Source of the DNA: Lachnospiraceae bacterium
GTDB taxonomy: Bacteria > Bacillota > Clostridia > Lachnospirales > Lachnospiraceae
Direction of reading: 5' to 3'
DNA: 64,000 bases
NCBI GenBank assembly: GCA_017470985.1
Contig: JAFUXA010000012.1
Coordinates: 112,684 to 176,683, forward strand
Below the pieces are notes generated by a model. It searched no databases and was not told the origin of the DNA. It saw only the letters and a list, made by a program, of their open reading frames with translations. The position numbers and the translations under genes were made by a program. Positions 61,601 through 64,000 of the stretch are shown here, in pieces (the stretch's first letter is position 1; each line of letters opens with the position of its first letter).

Positions 61601-63847
61601 ATGAAAACTAAAGTAAGTCTTTTCAATAAAATAATGGCTTTCATTATGCTTGTTTTAATGGTGACAGGAATATTGAATTATATTATGCCAACATGGGTAA
61701 ATGCTCAGGAGAAAGAGCCTGAGATTGTTCGTGTTGGCTATTTTTATAGTCATAATGTAATGGAAGGAATGTCTGACGAGGAGGAAAAGAGCGGATATGC
61801 TTATGAATATCTGCAAAAGGTGTCTTATTATACCAATTGGGAATATGAATATGTATATGGAGATTGGGATGAGATAATCAACAAATTCTATAATGGTGAA
61901 GTTGATGTTTTGGCAGGTGTTTCAAAATCCCCGGATAGAGTGGACAAGATATTATTTCCTGATTATCCTATGGGAAGTGAAAAATATTATATATATGTTC
62001 ATAAGGATAGTCCTTTGGCGGGCAAAGATGTTAGCAGTTTAAACGGACGGGACATCAGTGTAAACAGAGGAAGCCTTATGGAGGAACAGCTTAGGAGCTG
62101 GCAGGAATCCTGTGGTTATGATATCAATATAGTGACTTTCGATGGAAATGAAGAAAGATTAGAGAATTTTGATTCAAGTAGTGATGGAGTGACAGTTGAT
62201 ATTGATAATACTGTTTCTGCTGATGATGAAATGGTACCGCTGGTGAGAGTGGGAGGATCAGATTATTATCTTGCAGTGGCGAAGAATCGTCCTGATTTGC
62301 TGGCGGAATTAAACAAGGTATTGGGAAGCATATATTCTTTTGATCCGGATTTTACACATACTCTTTCAGACAAATATTTTAGCAACATTGCTGTAAATAA
62401 TCAGATGTCTGACAATGAAAAGGAGTGGCTTGCATCAAAAAATGAAATAAAAATCGGATATTTAAATAATTATATGCCGTTTTCAAGTAAAGGAGAAAAT
62501 GGTGAGCCTCAAGGTGTAATATGCGATCTGATGGATGAGATGATGACGCAACTGGGAATTTCAAAAGGGTTAAAATTAGAATATATATCCTATGATGATT
62601 CCAAGAAAATGGTAGATGCACTGAAAAAGGATGAAATTGATATTGCATTTCCTGTAATCAATGATGTGTCCTGGGCTGCCAATAATAATATCTGTCTATC
62701 AAATGAAGTTATTTCTACTCAGATGAATCTGGTATATGCAGGTGATTATTCTGATTTGAGACTGAAGAAGATGGCTGTGAAGAAGGGTAATGAAATAGCA
62801 TATGACTATCTGGTGAAGCATTATCCTGATGTGGAAGTGGTGGAATATGATACGGTGGATGAAGCTCTCGAATCAGTGGAGGCAGGTAAGACCGATGCTA
62901 CAATCATCAATGAACTTCGAAAGGAAGGATATCTAAATAATACCAGGTTTAAGAATTTACATGTGGTGATTCTGTCAGACTCAAGTAGCAGATGCATTGC
63001 TGTAAATCACGGAAATGTGGCATTGCTTACAATTATTAACAGAGGAATAGTGAGCCTTCCAAAAGAGTATGTCATAACCAATACATATAAGTATGCCATG
63101 AGGCTTGCAGATTATACTCTAGATGATTTTGTTCATGATTATCAGAGCATAATAATAATTGTTATCCTGATTGTAGTGGCCACAATAATAGTATTGGTAA
63201 GAATCAATTCCACTATGAAGCAGAGAAGAGATTTCTTCGATCAAATGGCTCATAAGGATGGTATGACAGAATTGTACAACAGACGAGCCTTTGATGAGAT
63301 TATGGATGGCTGGCATGACAAGGATGTAACCAAGGATACAATGATAATTGCCATGGATTTAAATGGTCTGAAGAAGACCAATGATACCATGGGACACGAA
63401 GCCGGCGATGAGTTAATAATCGGTGCGGCTAATTGTATGAGTGCAGTTCTTGGAAAATATGGCAAGGTATTTAGAATTGGAGGAGATGAATTCGCAGCAA
63501 TATTACATTTGGATCCTTCTAAGCATTATGAGGTTATTCGTGATTTGCATGTGGCATTCAATAATTGGCAGGGAGAGATTTGTGACTCTCTGTCAGTGGC
63601 TGTTGGAGCCTGCAGTGGTGCTGAATTAAAAGGCATGAAACCCGGGGATATGGTGACAATGGCAGACGAGAGATTGTATATTCAGAAGGACTTGCATCAC
63701 AAGATGATGAGGCTGAATGAAAAGATGCCAGATCAAAATCATATAAATATTTGGAAGATTTGCAATGTAAGTGCAACACCTATGTTGCGCTTACATCTTA
63801 GCTTTTATAAATTCAGGCAGATTTATAAATTTTTACAAATAGCATAA
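61601..63847 (+). CDS. Diguanylate cyclase with two extracellular solute-binding (SBP_bac_3) domains
   Basis: A 748-residue sensor cyclase. The N-terminal helix (about 10-32) acts as a signal or anchor. Residues ~40-270 and ~275-500 are two successive amino-acid-type periplasmic binding domains (YEYVYGDWDEIINKFYNGEVDVLAG; IKIGYLNNYMPFS). A helix at ~511-533 (SIIIIVILIVVATIIVLV) leads to GGDEF (545-715; DLNGLKKTNDTMGHEAGDE, GGDEF near 626). The RxxD inhibitory site is missing. It should couple extracellular small molecules, perhaps amino acids or related solutes, to c-di-GMP. ATG 61601 is preferred (GGGAG nine bases upstream). The last ~28 residues are encoded across a hairpin repeat. Confidence 0.92.
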   Translation: MKTKVSLFNKIMAFIMLVLMVTGILNYIMPTWVNAQEKEPEIVRVGYFYSHNVMEGMSDEEEKSGYAYEYLQKVSYYTNWEYEYVYGDWDEIINKFYNGEVDVLAGVSKSPDRVDKILFPDYPMGSEKYYIYVHKDSPLAGKDVSSLNGRDISVNRGSLMEEQLRSWQESCGYDINIVTFDGNEERLENFDSSSDGVTVDIDNTVSADDEMVPLVRVGGSDYYLAVAKNRPDLLAELNKVLGSIYSFDPDFTHTLSDKYFSNIAVNNQMSDNEKEWLASKNEIKIGYLNNYMPFSSKGENGEPQGVICDLMDEMMTQLGISKGLKLEYISYDDSKKMVDALKKDEIDIAFPVINDVSWAANNNICLSNEVISTQMNLVYAGDYSDLRLKKMAVKKGNEIAYDYLVKHYPDVEVVEYDTVDEALESVEAGKTDATIINELRKEGYLNNTRFKNLHVVILSDSSSRCIAVNHGNVALLTIINRGIVSLPKEYVITNTYKYAMRLADYTLDDFVHDYQSIIIIVILIVVATIIVLVRINSTMKQRRDFFDQMAHKDGMTELYNRRAFDEIMDGWHDKDVTKDTMIIAMDLNGLKKTNDTMGHEAGDELIIGAANCMSAVLGKYGKVFRIGGDEFAAILHLDPSKHYEVIRDLHVAFNNWQGEICDSLSVAVGACSGAELKGMKPGDMVTMADERLYIQKDLHHKMMRLNEKMPDQNHINIWKICNVSATPMLRLHLSFYKFRQIYKFLQIA
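63766..63795. repeat. Hairpin repeat inside the 3' end of the GGDEF gene
   Basis: TGTAAGTGCAACA/TGTTGCGCTTACA, a 13-bp stem with one G-T pair and a four-base loop, in the coding region. Both arms resemble those of the terminator 90 bases downstream. Confidence 0.6.
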
Positions 63848-63857
63848 ATTCAAGACT

Positions 63858-63909
63858 GTCAAAGTAAGTGCTACGCTTATTAAAGTGTTGCGTTTACTTT
63901 GACTTTTTT
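63858..63909. terminator. Bidirectional intrinsic terminator at the right end
   Basis: 20-base arms (63858-63877 with 63884-63903; one mismatch, three G-T pairs) starting GTCAAAGTAA, loop TATTAA, then TTTTTT. It covers the stop codon of a convergent minus-strand frame. Confidence 0.9.
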
Positions 63910-63998
63910 AATAGCTTCGGTTTGAGAATGATGTTAGTAGACGGTATTTCTTCGATGCCAAGGAGTATAAAGAAATCTTCTGGTAATATTGTTTTTGC
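63894..63998 (-). CDS. C-terminal end of an unidentified convergent gene, cut by the window edge
   Basis: On the minus strand an open frame enters from the right edge and gives 34 residues ending LKPKLLKKSK before TAA. It contains LPEDFFILLGIEEIPSTN, which looks protein-like and keeps its frame while the other two frames stop. It is too short to assign to a family. The stop lies inside the terminator stem, as expected for a convergent gene. Confidence 0.4.
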   Translation of the reverse strand, partial: AKTILPEDFFILLGIEEIPSTNIILKPKLLKKSK

Positions 63999-64000
63999 TA

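Noticed and set aside
1-64000. tRNA, rRNA, CRISPR, insertion sequence or prophage
   Set aside because: No cloverleaf runs, regularly spaced repeats, transposase, integrase or phage structural genes were recognised; the TraX gene alone is not evidence of a conjugative element.

Overview
The window looks like a chromosomal segment from a low-GC anaerobic Firmicute of the family Lachnospiraceae (Butyrivibrio / Pseudobutyrivibrio / Roseburia-like). The reasons are AT-rich DNA with strong AGGAGG ribosome-binding sites, an ATP-type PEP carboxykinase, a one-step meso-diaminopimelate dehydrogenase, a group B [FeFe] hydrogenase, aldo-keto reductases with ferredoxin-like tails, a beta-glucosidase with reversed GH3 domain order, and many GGDEF proteins. 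The genus is an inference. There are no rRNA or tRNA genes, CRISPR arrays, insertion sequences or phage genes.

Layout. 1-6.6 kb: 3' part of a LacI-type regulator with glycogen phosphorylase, an arginase-fold protein, then minus-strand pckA and a sugar-isomerase-like TIM barrel. 6.9-9.5 kb: ECF-type cobalt/nickel importer cbiM-cbiQ-cbiO. 9.7-15.9 kb: ddh with an apparent coupled leader peptide, a phosphatase, an [FeFe] hydrogenase, a GPH sugar symporter and a LUD protein. 15.9-24.2 kb: clpB behind a perfect CIRCE/HrcA operator, a PilZ protein, rarA, an aminotransferase, proC and a phosphoesterase. 24.3-30.3 kb: a stand-alone sugar-importer ATPase with a PucR-like regulator, a membrane FKBP, and two Fe-S aldo-keto reductases around a small unknown protein. 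30.3-34.9 kb: two stress modules, gpx-ohrR with an OhrR-like operator, and arsR-HMA-P1B-ATPase with a SmtB-like operator over a consensus promoter.

35-64 kb is rich in signalling and glycan use: a Cache-like GGDEF protein, an HD hydrolase overlapping a LytS-like histidine kinase with its response regulator, TraX, PlsY, TcdA, an FAD dehydrogenase, a LacZ beta-galactosidase, a 1755-residue PAS/GGDEF/EAL/GAF protein, a chemoreceptor, an Agr-like LytTR two-component pair, a membrane-tethered reversed-order GH3, a cytoplasmic GH3, and a GGDEF protein with two extracellular solute-binding domains. With the PilZ protein, this gives both synthesis/breakdown and read-out of c-di-GMP close to beta-glycoside-degrading genes.

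The least ordinary signals are non-coding. Two perfect palindromes sit exactly 21 bp apart, followed by a terminator-like hairpin, in the leader of the reversed GH3 gene. A hairpin swallows the RBS of the sugar ATPase and has the gene's -10 box inside its left arm. A 22-codon ORF overlaps the ddh start. A C5-A-G6 block abuts the cbiM promoter, and a near-duplicate pair of hairpins lies at the right end. No wholly new multi-gene system is clear; these regulatory elements are the best candidates for something undescribed.
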